DNA of 64,000 nt from Chryseobacterium hagamense (GTDB taxonomy: Bacteria; Bacteroidota; Bacteroidia; Flavobacteriales; Weeksellaceae): the NCBI RefSeq assembly GCF_007991455.1, contig NZ_BJYJ01000009.1, positions 109,693 through 173,692 on the forward strand. Reading direction: 5' to 3'. The first letter of the stretch is position 1; each line of letters begins with the position of its first letter. A program made the position numbers and the translations under genes. Below, one piece after another: positions 51,596-60,448 of the stretch. A model generated the notes under the pieces. That model ran no database searches. It was not told where the DNA came from and worked only from the letters and a program-made list of their open reading frames with translations.

Positions 51596-52207
51596 ATGAA
51601 AAGGATCATTTCGATGCTGTGTTTATCGGCTATTTCTTACCTTAGCGGGCAAGTAGGTATTAATACTAACCTCCCAAAGTCAACATTGGATCTTACCAAA
51701 TCAGCCGCTTCAACTCCGGATGGTTTGCTGACCGTAAGAATGACCGGAACGGAACTTGCCGCCAAGGATAACCTGTATGGGGCAGATCAGAATTCAGCGG
51801 TGGTGTATGTGACTGCCGTACCCGGTACCCCAACTTCAAAAACTTCTAATATTACCACTCCCGGCTTTTATTTTTACAATAACGGGATCTCAAAATGGGT
51901 AGGATTGAGAATGCCTAAGTTCTTCTATATGCCATCCATCCTTTTTGATACCACTACCCTGGGTGCCAAAACAAAAGACCTTTACCAGCTGTATTATAAC
52001 CAGTTTACTACGCCGCAGGTATCCAGTACCGGTGCTCTGGGAAAAATTCCTGTACTCGGCAAAAACGATCTTGAATATTATATCACCTATTACGATACCA
52101 ATGCCTTTACCAATGTAACGATTGATGCCAACGGGGTAATGAATTATACGGTCAGCAATAATGCGACGGATGCCAGCTTTATGAATATTGTATTTGTAGT
52201 AAAATAA
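51596..52207 (+). CDS. QVGINT-type secreted protein
   Basis: A 203-aa exported protein with signal peptide MKRIISMLCLSAISYLSGQ and the start QVGINTNLPKSTLDLTKS, as in the two fibrinogen-domain proteins at 16927-20356. The rest is beta-rich (DQNSAVVYVTAVPGTPTSKTS, FYFYNNGISKWVGLRM) without a recognised binding domain. I start at ATG 51596 because the upstream TTG lies in the -7 box. It is 10 nt before the lectin-like gene, so both are probably one unit. Confidence 0.78.
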   Translation: MKRIISMLCLSAISYLSGQVGINTNLPKSTLDLTKSAASTPDGLLTVRMTGTELAAKDNLYGADQNSAVVYVTAVPGTPTSKTSNITTPGFYFYNNGISKWVGLRMPKFFYMPSILFDTTTLGAKTKDLYQLYYNQFTTPQVSSTGALGKIPVLGKNDLEYYITYYDTNAFTNVTIDANGVMNYTVSNNATDASFMNIVFVVK

Positions 52208-52217
52208 AAACCTGAGA

Positions 52218-53627
52218 ATGAATATTCAGAAATATCGATTAAAATTATTAACGGCTGTACTTTCCCTTTCCCTGGTCACGGTATCCGGGCAGTTTACGAT
52301 TACCAATCCTCTGACAACCAAGGACATGACGGGGATAAGAGTAGGAGACAATGCCTACCTTACTGCGGCGAACGGGGTTGATCCCAACGGAGCAGGATGG
52401 TTAAGGCTTACCGAGGCCAAAACCAACCAGAAAGGTTTTATGTATGTCCTTCAGGGATTTCCGACGACGCTGGGCGTCATTGCCGATTTCGAATACAAAG
52501 ACTGGCGGAATATCAATGACGGTTATTTTGGAGCAGACGGTTTTTCCGTTTACCTCTTTGACGCCACTGTATCGGATGCCAACTTCAAATTGGGTGGCTA
52601 CGGCGGTTCATTAGGATATGCCACCTACAGTAACCCGGCCGGAACCACCGGATTATCCGGGGGATACCTCGGGATTGGGCTTGATGCTTACGGCAACTAC
52701 GCCAACAACGGGGAGAACAGAAACGGGTCAGCACCTGCCGGCACCCTGACTTCAGGGATGCTTCCCAACGCTTTTGTGCTAAGAGGACCGACAAGCGCTA
52801 CTTACAACAATTCAAACGTATATCTTGCAAGCGCCCCGCTGGGTAACCGGAGCGGAACCGTTGATGCCATCCGGCAGCGTGACGAAATCGATTACAATAC
52901 CCTTACGGCAACCCGGCCTGCGGACAATGTTTTCTACCGGAGGGTCCAGGTGATTATTACCAAGCCGGGTAATGATTATGTGGTAACCATCAAATGGAGA
53001 AAGGAAAACCAGACTACTTTTACGCAGGTTCTCTCCTACACGCTGAGCTCAGCGACTTATCCTATCCCTTCCAATCTTAAACTGGGCTTCGCCGCTTCTA
53101 CAGGCGGGGGATTCAATTTTCAGGAAATCAGGAACATTATCCTCACTACGCCCGGAAACCTGAGGGTAGACAGCCGTTCGGACAGCTATTTTACGTGCAA
53201 TGACAACACCAGTGATATTACTTTTAAAGTAGAGGTCAGTAACGATACCGATGCCGCACTCAACAGCATCGATTTCAACGGGAAAATAACAGATGAAAAC
53301 AATAATGTACTCGACCCGTCCAAGTTTTCAATAACGGGTCTTTCGACCACAGGATTTACCAATTCCAATCTGCCGACTTCAGGATTTACGTCCAACAATA
53401 TCACCGGCACGGTGGGACTGACGGCCAAAACGTCAGGCATCGTTACGATTACCGGAAAATATTATAAAAAAGGCCTGGGCAACAACCGCAGCTTCAGAAT
53501 GGTTTCCAACGTATCATCCAACCAGATTACCGATACCGATACCACCAACAATACGGCTATCACAACTATTGAAATCAGGAAATGTTCGGTCATCACCAAC
53601 CCGATGCTTCCGGCCTATTCAAAATAA
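52218..53627 (+). CDS. L-type lectin-like surface protein
   Basis: A 469-aa exported protein (signal peptide ending VTVSGQ). Residues about 25-290 resemble a bacterial legume-lectin/concanavalin-like jelly roll: GFMYVLQGFPTTLGVIADFEYKDW, GADGFSVYLFD, GGYLGIGLDAYGNYANN, and LKLGFAASTGG. The last ~150 residues are a DUF11/CARDB-like domain (NDNTSDITFKVEVSNDTDAALNSIDF) ending in SVITNPMLPAYSK. Expected to bind glycans at the surface. Co-transcribed with the QVGINT protein and near the HTH pair. Confidence 0.8.
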   Translation: MNIQKYRLKLLTAVLSLSLVTVSGQFTITNPLTTKDMTGIRVGDNAYLTAANGVDPNGAGWLRLTEAKTNQKGFMYVLQGFPTTLGVIADFEYKDWRNINDGYFGADGFSVYLFDATVSDANFKLGGYGGSLGYATYSNPAGTTGLSGGYLGIGLDAYGNYANNGENRNGSAPAGTLTSGMLPNAFVLRGPTSATYNNSNVYLASAPLGNRSGTVDAIRQRDEIDYNTLTATRPADNVFYRRVQVIITKPGNDYVVTIKWRKENQTTFTQVLSYTLSSATYPIPSNLKLGFAASTGGGFNFQEIRNIILTTPGNLRVDSRSDSYFTCNDNTSDITFKVEVSNDTDAALNSIDFNGKITDENNNVLDPSKFSITGLSTTGFTNSNLPTSGFTSNNITGTVGLTAKTSGIVTITGKYYKKGLGNNRSFRMVSNVSSNQITDTDTTNNTAITTIEIRKCSVITNPMLPAYSK

Positions 53628-53665
53628 TCTAATTTCAGTATTGATCTGCTGATGTTAAAAACAGT

Positions 53666-53693
53666 AAAAGCGCACCGGAACCGGTGCGCTTTT
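53666..53693. terminator. bidirectional terminator between the lectin gene and clpP
   Basis: 13-bp perfect stem AAAAGCGCACCGG/CCGGTGCGCTTTT serving both convergent genes. Confidence 0.9.
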
Positions 53694-53713
53694 GTTATGA
53701 CAGCCTTTGCTGA

Positions 53714-54397
53714 CTATGATTTTTTCGCTCTCTGCAAAACTTCATCTACCATCCCGTAGCCTTTGGCTTCTTCGGAAGTCATCCAGTAGTCACGGTCCGA
53801 AGCTTTTTCTACCCACTCGTACGTTTGTCCCGAATGTTCTGAAATGATTTCATAAAGTTCTTTCTTCAGTTTCAGCATCTCTCTCAGATTGATCTCCATA
53901 TCGGAAGCAACCCCTTGGGCACCTCCTGAAGGCTGGTGAATCATCACTCTTGAATGCTTCAATGCAGAACGCTTTCCCTTCTCCCCTGCTACCAGAAGTA
54001 CCGCTCCCATGGAAGCAGCAATTCCCGTACAGATGGTGGCCACGTCCGGCTTGATAATCTGCATGGTATCATAAATGCCCAATCCGGCATATACACTACC
54101 GCCAGGAGAATTGATGTAGATCTGAATATCTTTTGAAGGATCGGCACTTTCCAGAAATAAAAGCTGCGCCGTTACAATGTTGGCTACCTGATCATCAATC
54201 CCTGTTCCCAGGAAAATAATCCGGTCCATCATCAGACGGGAGAAAACGTCCATCTGTGCTACGTTCAGTCTTCTTTCCTCCATGATATACGGGGTAAGAT
54301 TCGTAGGACCGTACATATTCATATATTGATCGGTAACCAGACCGTTGTTTCCTAAATGTTTCGTAGAGAAATCTCTGAATTCTTTTTTAATGTCCAT
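53714..54397 (-). CDS. clpP: ATP-dependent Clp protease proteolytic subunit
   Basis: A 227-aa serine peptidase forming the ClpP tetradecamer with ClpX/ClpC. Catalytic serine in CTGIAASMGAVLL, histidine in RVMIHQPSGG and the aspartate in the C-terminal ASDRDYWMT region are all present. An N-terminal extension of ~25 residues (MDIKKEFRDFSTKHLG) precedes the core, common in Flavobacteriia. It is 102 nt from dnaG, same strand. Confidence 0.96.
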   Translation of the reverse strand: MDIKKEFRDFSTKHLGNNGLVTDQYMNMYGPTNLTPYIMEERRLNVAQMDVFSRLMMDRIIFLGTGIDDQVANIVTAQLLFLESADPSKDIQIYINSPGGSVYAGLGIYDTMQIIKPDVATICTGIAASMGAVLLVAGEKGKRSALKHSRVMIHQPSGGAQGVASDMEINLREMLKLKKELYEIISEHSGQTYEWVEKASDRDYWMTSEEAKGYGMVDEVLQRAKKS

Positions 54398-54499
54398 ATT
54401 TCTGTTTGTATTATTATATGTTACGAAGTTGAAGTTACAACTTTTATTCCTAAAATTTTATAGGACTTTTTGTCATAGAAGAGCGTACAATTTCAGCAA

Positions 54500-56485
54500 C
54501 TATCTTTTCCGGTTGACATAAATCCCTTTGATAGGCGAATATTCGATCATCTGGCTTAATTTGATGGACGCCTGCTTCATCAACATAATTTTCTGCACCA
54601 GCTCAAAATATTTTGTCTGGTCGGAATCCCTGTAATGGTCGAGTTCTCTGGCAGTCTCTGCAATAAGATAATCGATATACCGGTATTTATGAAGCAGGAT
54701 ATCCCCTTTTACCTGATCGGCAATTTTGTCTCCGTAATTCGGCGGGAATATATTCCTGGAAGCCCAGTTCTCCAGTTCGTTGGCCGGAAGCAGGGCATCC
54801 ACCACTTTTGTCGTAATTTCCTCGTCCATAAAGGTAATAAAGAAATTTCCGCTTCTCAGTTCTTCATTCTGAATCCCCTCTTTTACGTGTCCGATAATAA
54901 TTTCATTTCCTTTAACCAGAAAACGGTATTCTTCTTCATCGAAATGATAAAGTATTTCCTCAATAACGGTAATCTGGTATTCCTCTTCACTTTCATTTTT
55001 CCTTTTCAGTACAATATCACCGAACATCAGCATGTGATCGATCAGCTTATTTTCCATGAACAGAACCTCAAACAAAAACGGATCGGATTTTTCTTCATCT
55101 AAAGGAACCACATCCATTTTTACCGGAGCGGTTTCTTTTTGCTGCTGCTGTACATGATGCGTCTGGCCCTGCGTGATCTGCTTCTGGACATTCAGCTCAT
55201 TGAACAGGCTCTGCTCCGAAAGACCGAACTTACCGGAAACCTGCTTCAAATAAACCTCCCTTTTTAAAGCATTCTGAACGAAAGAAACCGATTTTACGAT
55301 ATCGCGGATCGCCTCGGCTTTTTTGATAGGATCATCCCCGATGTTTTTCAACAGGATTTCCGCCTTAAAGTCGATAAAATCCATTGCTTCATTTTCGATG
55401 AATTTCTCTACGTATTCCTGAGGATGCTTGCGGGCGAACGAATCGGGGTCGTCACCGTCGGGAAACAGCAGGACACGGATGTTCATTCCTTCGGTCAGCA
55501 GCATATCAATGCTCCGGAAACTGGCCTTGATTCCGGCATTGTCCCCGTCAAAAAGAATGGTCACGTTTTCCGTGAGTCTCTTGATCAGTTTAATCTGCTC
55601 TGTGGTCAGGGAAGTCCCGGAACTCGCCACCACATTTTCGATGCCTGACATGTGAAGGGAGATCACGTCCATATATCCTTCCACCAAAAGACAGACATTT
55701 TTCCGTGAAATGGCCTGCTTGCTCTGGTTCAGGCCGTACAGGACATTGGATTTATGGTAAATTTCCGTCTCCGGGGAGTTGAGGTATTTGGCGGTTTTTA
55801 CGTTATTTCTCAGGATCCTCGCCCCGAATCCCAGCACTCTGCCGGAAAAGCTGTGGATCGGAAACATGACCCTTTCCCGGAAACGGTCGATGCCGGACGG
55901 TGAATTTTCAGGGAAAATCGAAAGCCCGGATTTTTCCAGGAGATCTTTGGAATAGCCTTTTTCCAGGGCATATTCGGTAAAGGCGTTTTTCTTTTCGGGA
56001 GAATAGCCAAGCTGGAATTTTTTGATGATGTCGTCACGAAGTTCCCGCTCTTTAAAATAGGAAAGACCGATATTCTTCCCCTCTTCCACTTCCCAAAGGA
56101 AATTCTGAAAGAAATCATTGGCCACTTCATGGATTTTATACAGCTGGTCCCGCTCCGACTGGGCCATTTTCGCTTCCTCAGAAAAATCTTTCTGGTCTTC
56201 TTCGATCTCGATGCCGTATTTTTTGGCGGCATGGCGAAGGGCTTCGGGATAGGTAAAGTTTTCGATTTCCATCAAAAAAGAAATGGCCGTTCCGCCTTTT
56301 CCGGTAGAGAAATCCTTCCAGATCTGCTTGCTGGCCGACACCACGAAACTCGGGGTTTTTTCTTCATGAAACGGGCTGAGCCCTTTGAAGTTAGACCCTG
56401 CCCTTTTCAGCTGCACATATTCCCCGACAATCTCTTCAACGCGGATTGTGGAAAATATCTTATCAATGGTCTGCTTAGAAATCAT
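54500..56485 (-). CDS. dnaG: DNA primase lacking zinc-finger cysteines
   Basis: A 661-aa primase that makes RNA primers at the fork. I start at ATG 56483-56485 (MISKQTIDKIF); a longer frame start at 56578 adds non-homologous residues. The N-terminal CHC2 zinc domain is present in outline but its ligands are lost: SPFHEEKTPSF has Ser for Cys, and DFSTGKGG replaces the usual CFGCGxGG. The Toprim domain keeps LLVEGYMDVIS and FDGDNAG. The helicase-binding C-terminus is present. As the rest is intact, this is a lineage feature, not decay. Confidence 0.94.
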   Translation of the reverse strand: MISKQTIDKIFSTIRVEEIVGEYVQLKRAGSNFKGLSPFHEEKTPSFVVSASKQIWKDFSTGKGGTAISFLMEIENFTYPEALRHAAKKYGIEIEEDQKDFSEEAKMAQSERDQLYKIHEVANDFFQNFLWEVEEGKNIGLSYFKERELRDDIIKKFQLGYSPEKKNAFTEYALEKGYSKDLLEKSGLSIFPENSPSGIDRFRERVMFPIHSFSGRVLGFGARILRNNVKTAKYLNSPETEIYHKSNVLYGLNQSKQAISRKNVCLLVEGYMDVISLHMSGIENVVASSGTSLTTEQIKLIKRLTENVTILFDGDNAGIKASFRSIDMLLTEGMNIRVLLFPDGDDPDSFARKHPQEYVEKFIENEAMDFIDFKAEILLKNIGDDPIKKAEAIRDIVKSVSFVQNALKREVYLKQVSGKFGLSEQSLFNELNVQKQITQGQTHHVQQQQKETAPVKMDVVPLDEEKSDPFLFEVLFMENKLIDHMLMFGDIVLKRKNESEEEYQITVIEEILYHFDEEEYRFLVKGNEIIIGHVKEGIQNEELRSGNFFITFMDEEITTKVVDALLPANELENWASRNIFPPNYGDKIADQVKGDILLHKYRYIDYLIAETARELDHYRDSDQTKYFELVQKIMLMKQASIKLSQMIEYSPIKGIYVNRKR

Positions 56486-56603
56486 GTGCAAAAATAGACA
56501 AAATTTAGGTTTTGCAGGCAAGATATTATATAAGAAAGACCCGCATAAAATTGGTAAACGAGTCGTATTAAGGTCCATTTAGGACCTTTTCTTATTAGAT
56601 ACA

Positions 56604-56810
56604 TCATTGAACAGGATTTGGAAAAGAAAGCATCGGCATTTTCTCCGTCAGCCGATCCACCCCATACCAGATACTCAATCTAGGATTATAATACCTCGCT
56701 CCATAATAATAAAGACCTGTTTCGCTGTCTAACTCTTTTGCGTTAAACTTGTAAGGGTTCGGATATTTTCCGGTGACCTGCTGCTCTACGAATGTTTCCC
56801 CGAAGGGTAA
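56604..56810 (-). pseudogene. RHS core-end remnant (orphan 3)
   Basis: 68 codons without a start: LPFGETFVEQQVTGKYPNPY, then the Y-rich core through YYNPRLSIWYGVD, after which DPLAEKMP has decayed to RLTEKMP and the frame stops 11 residues later. It matches the core end of the large RHS protein (61200-61410) and orphans 1 and 2. No toxin tip remains. Confidence 0.8.
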
Positions 56811-56934
56811 TTAAGCTATATTTTACTGAAACATAATTAGTATCTGTCGTAAAATATACCATAGTTAGATATTATCAAATTAATGCCGCCTTTTTGCACA
56901 TTAACAAGCAGAATTCCTATGTAATAGCAGACAT

Positions 56935-57423
56935 TTATTTTAACTCAATTAAGTCGTCAACTCCATTACATTTTAAATTAATAGCATTAGGTATACCAGT
57001 GGTAAAATCTACAATTATCTTTTCCCTGCAATCTTTGTTATTAAAGTATAATTTATTATGAAACAATTTCCAAGGCAATTGATTAATATTACTCAAATAA
57101 TAATAGCCGACAAATTCGTTTTTATAATTATAAACAAAGATTTGACTTTCTGCCGTTGCACTCTTATTTAAATTAAAAATGTACGAGGATTTTACAATAA
57201 AATAAGTCTTACCTGTCTTCGTTTTAACCCGGCCTAAAAAGCTGCCTTTAAATTCATCATTCTTAGTAATCTGTTTTTTAACCATATTATAACATTGATT
57301 GAATATAAGTTTTTGATTAAACTTGTGCCTTTCTTCTGTAAAATTTATTTCCTTTTTCTGCGCGAAAGAGAATCCGCAATGAGTGAAATATATTATAAAT
57401 AATACAATATTTTTTGTATTCAT
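56935..57423 (-). CDS. secreted candidate immunity protein for the lysozyme-like tip
   Basis: A 162-aa product with signal peptide MNTKNIVLFIIYFTHCGFSFAQ, then a soluble beta-rich domain (TKTGKTYFIVKSSYIFNL, FVYNYKNEFVGYYYLSN). It lies 4 nt after the orphan RHS toxin reading frame, the position of immunity genes in RHS loci. The signal peptide places it in the periplasm, as expected for an inhibitor of a peptidoglycan-cleaving toxin. AT-rich. Its family is not recognised. Confidence 0.6.
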   Translation of the reverse strand: MNTKNIVLFIIYFTHCGFSFAQKKEINFTEERHKFNQKLIFNQCYNMVKKQITKNDEFKGSFLGRVKTKTGKTYFIVKSSYIFNLNKSATAESQIFVYNYKNEFVGYYYLSNINQLPWKLFHNKLYFNNKDCREKIIVDFTTGIPNAINLKCNGVDDLIELK

Positions 57424-57427
57424 ATTT

Positions 57428-58368
57428 TTAATAATTTGAAGGTTTAGGTGTTCTACTTTGATTTAACATTGTTTGAATATATTTTTCATAACCTTTTACA
57501 CCTCCACCATTATAACCTTTAATTGCTTCATTCCATCCTCTCCAAGACCAGTTTCTAGAAATTATTTTACCACTACCATCTTTTGAATAATTTGGACTGG
57601 AAGAGAATCCCTCACCGATTGCATATCTAATAGATAAATTAATTTTTTTATTTGTTGAGAATGTTGCTCCTTTTGTAATTCCAATTGCTGTTTTATCCGG
57701 TGTAAAATCCTCATTATTATTAACTTGTAAATTGAACCATTTGTTCCAGCATGTGATTCTTGCATACTCCAAGCTTTTACTAAATTTCCGTTCTTATCTC
57801 CTACTATCATAGTACCAGAGTTAAGTTCATTATTTGACAGATGTGTACTTGCAGCTATTTGATAGTCATTTACTTGATATTTTGGACCACTAACATCTTC
57901 GCCACTTTGAGTTCTAGTTTGAATTATATTTGGCATTTGAGCTTCTACAAAAAAACCAGATATACCGCTTCCTACAGGCGCAATACTTGTTTGTCCACCT
58001 ACAATTTCAGAAAAGGTAGAAGCTTGTACGAATGTTCTGAACTCAGTATTACTTTTTATTCGATATATTTCTTGTCCTAGCATATTAAAATAAACAATAT
58101 CATTTGGAGCTCTACCGTCGGGATCGGTATAACGTACCGGATTATCAAATGCATAAACATACGGCGACCAGCCCGGCATTTTCTCCGCCAGCGGATCCAC
58201 ACCATACCAAACACTCAACCTCGGGTTATAATACCTCGCTCCATAATAATAAAGACCGGTTTCGCTGTCTAATTCTTTGGCATTAAACTTATACGGGTTG
58301 CTGTATTTTCCGGCTACCTGCTGCTCAATCAAGGTTTCCACAAATTGTAAATTTATGATAATTTCCAA
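57428..58368 (-). pseudogene. orphan RHS tip 2, lysozyme/transglycosylase-like, frameshifted
   Basis: The frame from 58368 encodes the RHS core end (ETLIEQQVAGKYSNPYKFNA through YYYGARYYNPRLSVWYGVD, then DPDGRAPND) followed by a tip that reaches WSMQESHAGTNGS. The protein-like sequence then continues in the next frame from about 57730 (LQVNNNEDFTPDKTAIG, RNWSWRGWNEAIKGYNGGG) to the stop at 57428. One T missing from the TTT at 57729-57731 (AAA on the plus strand) restores ILQVNN. The QESHAG/LQVNN spacing resembles the catalytic Glu and MQVN motifs of lytic transglycosylases. Confidence 0.7.
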
Positions 58369-58408
58369 ACTACCACACGAAAGGATTCGTGCGGAAGCGA
58401 CGGGAAAA

Positions 58409-59086
58409 TTAGGAAGTTGACACTAACATAAAATCTTCTATTTCCCAATAATTATCATGCAATCTTAGTTCAAATACGGCATTTCTATGGAAATAATTTT
58501 TTATACGATGGTCAACAAAAACTAATGCTCTTCTTTTAGAAGGATCAAATACAATCTCTGAAAAATAGACAACACCTATCTCACATTCATTTGTATGTTT
58601 ATCATACTCTGCCAGATCCAGCACTTTTGCGGTACACAAATTAAATTGATTTGCTTTTATAGAACTTCGTGTACTTAATTTTTTAATATCTGGACTATTA
58701 GAAAAGTCTTTAAAAGAATCCTTCGTTCTTTTTATGCGTCTTAAATAAACTTCGGTATTATCTGTCCCGAAATATGTATTTTTATTTTTAGTAGAATCTA
58801 TATATAAATTGCAAAATTTTTCAGGATTATTAAAAAGTTCGTTGTGCGCTTTTGTCCTCTCTTCGATATATAAATCCTCATCATGAACTCTTAAACTATC
58901 AAAATATCTTTTTTTACCTAAATAATCTTCTCCAAAAAAAATAGGTATCAACTGATCTGTTAAGTCATTATATAGCTTTACATTAGTATCGGTAGATTGG
59001 CTTACACAACTTTTCATTTCCTCCTTACAATTCGTAAGTAATAAAGAGGATAATAAGATCATAACTATTTTAGTTTTAAAATTCAT
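58409..59086 (-). CDS. lipoprotein, candidate immunity for the metallopeptidase tip
   Basis: A 225-aa predicted lipoprotein: leader MNFKTKIVMILLSSLLLTNC with lipobox LTNC. The mature part is polar and Lys/Asp-rich with no recognised domain (YFDSLRVHDEDLYIEERTKAHNE is followed by helical sequence; the C-terminus is beta-rich, NYWEIEDFMLVSTS). It starts 19 nt after orphan tip 1 (stop 59106), the usual immunity-gene position. Role is inferred from position only. Confidence 0.55.
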   Translation of the reverse strand: MNFKTKIVMILLSSLLLTNCKEEMKSCVSQSTDTNVKLYNDLTDQLIPIFFGEDYLGKKRYFDSLRVHDEDLYIEERTKAHNELFNNPEKFCNLYIDSTKNKNTYFGTDNTEVYLRRIKRTKDSFKDFSNSPDIKKLSTRSSIKANQFNLCTAKVLDLAEYDKHTNECEIGVVYFSEIVFDPSKRRALVFVDHRIKNYFHRNAVFELRLHDNYWEIEDFMLVSTS

Positions 59087-59105
59087 ATTGTTTAGGGATT
59101 TTGGG

Positions 59106-60050
59106 TTAATAACATGGTCTTACCCGCAAATTATCTTTCGGTTTTTTATAAATATCTAAAATAGATGGCTTTTTTTCTGATTTCAAGTCCCTGATTTCAC
59201 GTTGTTGCCTAAAATCTTTTGCAGCATTATTCCTCCTAAATCCATCAAACTTTTCAGTAATTATGTCACGATCAGAAGCAGAAAATTGAGTATCTGTTCC
59301 AAAATAAGTAATTTCCCAATTATCTCCTGCATCTGGCATACCACTTTTTGATTGAAAACTCGTCCTAAAACCTAGGGTAAATTCCTCGGAAATATGGTCT
59401 ATTTGATAGTCTCCCCAATGACCACCTTCATGAATCATTATTTCTGCTAAATTATCAATATACTTTTTATCTCCTTTATGTTTTGAAACCGTGTTTATTA
59501 CACCAGGATCAATATAAATAGCATTAGGATCTTTTTTTTGATCAAATAACCCCAAATGTCCCATACTTTCATTCATTACAACAGTGGGTCCATCTCCATC
59601 TCTGAGCATTTTCTGTATCATTTTATCATCTACACCAAATCTCTCTTTAAACGCTTTTCGAAATCCTGAATCTCGAAACACCGCTTTTATAGTTTTTATT
59701 GCCTCTGTATATAATCTTCTTTGCTCTCTCGTAGCATTTGCCGGTAATCTAAAATTTCCATCAGGATCAATGTAATTAATAGGGTTGTTTCCACAATATG
59801 CATACGGCGACCACCCTGCGTACTTCTCCGCTAGTGGATCCACCCCATACCAGATACTCAATCTAGGATTATAATACCTCGCTCCATAATAATAAAGACC
59901 TGTTTCGCTGTCTAACTCTTTTGCGTTAAACTTGTAAGGGTTCGGATATTTCCCGGTGACCTGCTGCTCTACAAATGTTTCCCCGAATGGTAAATTTAAG
60001 AAAAACAGGCTTGTAACACCAATCTTATCACGAAGGAAAGAGCGAGACAC
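59106..60050 (-). CDS. orphan RHS tip 1 with zinc-metallopeptidase motif
   Basis: A 314-aa frame. Residues about 16-97 repeat the RHS core end (FFLNLPFGETFVEQQVTGKY through SIWYGVDPLAEKYAGWSPYAY and DPDG). The rest is a distinct tip with HEGGH (207-211, in EIMIHEGGHWGDYQ), a zincin HExxH signature, as in peptidase-type polymorphic toxins. The first ~15 residues do not match the core and no signal peptide is present, so it is probably a silent cassette rather than an independent secreted toxin. Confidence 0.7.
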   Translation of the reverse strand: MSRSFLRDKIGVTSLFFLNLPFGETFVEQQVTGKYPNPYKFNAKELDSETGLYYYGARYYNPRLSIWYGVDPLAEKYAGWSPYAYCGNNPINYIDPDGNFRLPANATREQRRLYTEAIKTIKAVFRDSGFRKAFKERFGVDDKMIQKMLRDGDGPTVVMNESMGHLGLFDQKKDPNAIYIDPGVINTVSKHKGDKKYIDNLAEIMIHEGGHWGDYQIDHISEEFTLGFRTSFQSKSGMPDAGDNWEITYFGTDTQFSASDRDIITEKFDGFRRNNAAKDFRQQREIRDLKSEKKPSILDIYKKPKDNLRVRPCY

Positions 60051-60119
60051 TTGTCCTAGCAGATGACAAGTGCTATAATCTTATTTTACAACTGATCTAG
60101 GACCTAATAACAGAGCCAT

Positions 60120-60437
60120 TCATTTAGTTGACTTAATTTCTCTATATGCCTTCTCCCATTTTTTAGTATCAGAATAATAAATATCAGAATCCCCCATTGA
60201 AGACTCAGCTTGAATCCATATTATATAGTTTGATAAACCAATTCTCTTATAAAATACAGGACCTTCTTCCGTTTCTTTTACTCCAATTTCGTTAAGATTC
60301 TCAGGAAGTTTCTTGTTTGATTTTCTATATTCCTCTATTTTATTTATGATATGATTAGCTTCTTGCATATTTTCTGATACACAACTAATTATAAAAAAAA
60401 GCATGACGAATAAAAATTTACTTTTAAGTTTCTTCAT
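60120..60437 (-). CDS. small lipoprotein, candidate immunity for the main RHS tip
   Basis: A 105-aa lipoprotein, leader MKKLKSKFLFVMLFFIISC (lipobox IISC). The short mature part (HIINKIEEYRKSNKKLPENL, PVFYKRIGLSNYIIWIQAE) has no recognised domain. It starts 11 nt after the stop of the large RHS gene, which is the standard position of a cognate immunity gene. If correct, the toxin acts in the periplasm or membrane. AT-rich. Confidence 0.55.
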   Translation of the reverse strand: MKKLKSKFLFVMLFFIISCVSENMQEANHIINKIEEYRKSNKKLPENLNEIGVKETEEGPVFYKRIGLSNYIIWIQAESSMGDSDIYYSDTKKWEKAYREIKSTK

Positions 60438-60448
60438 AATATTAATCT

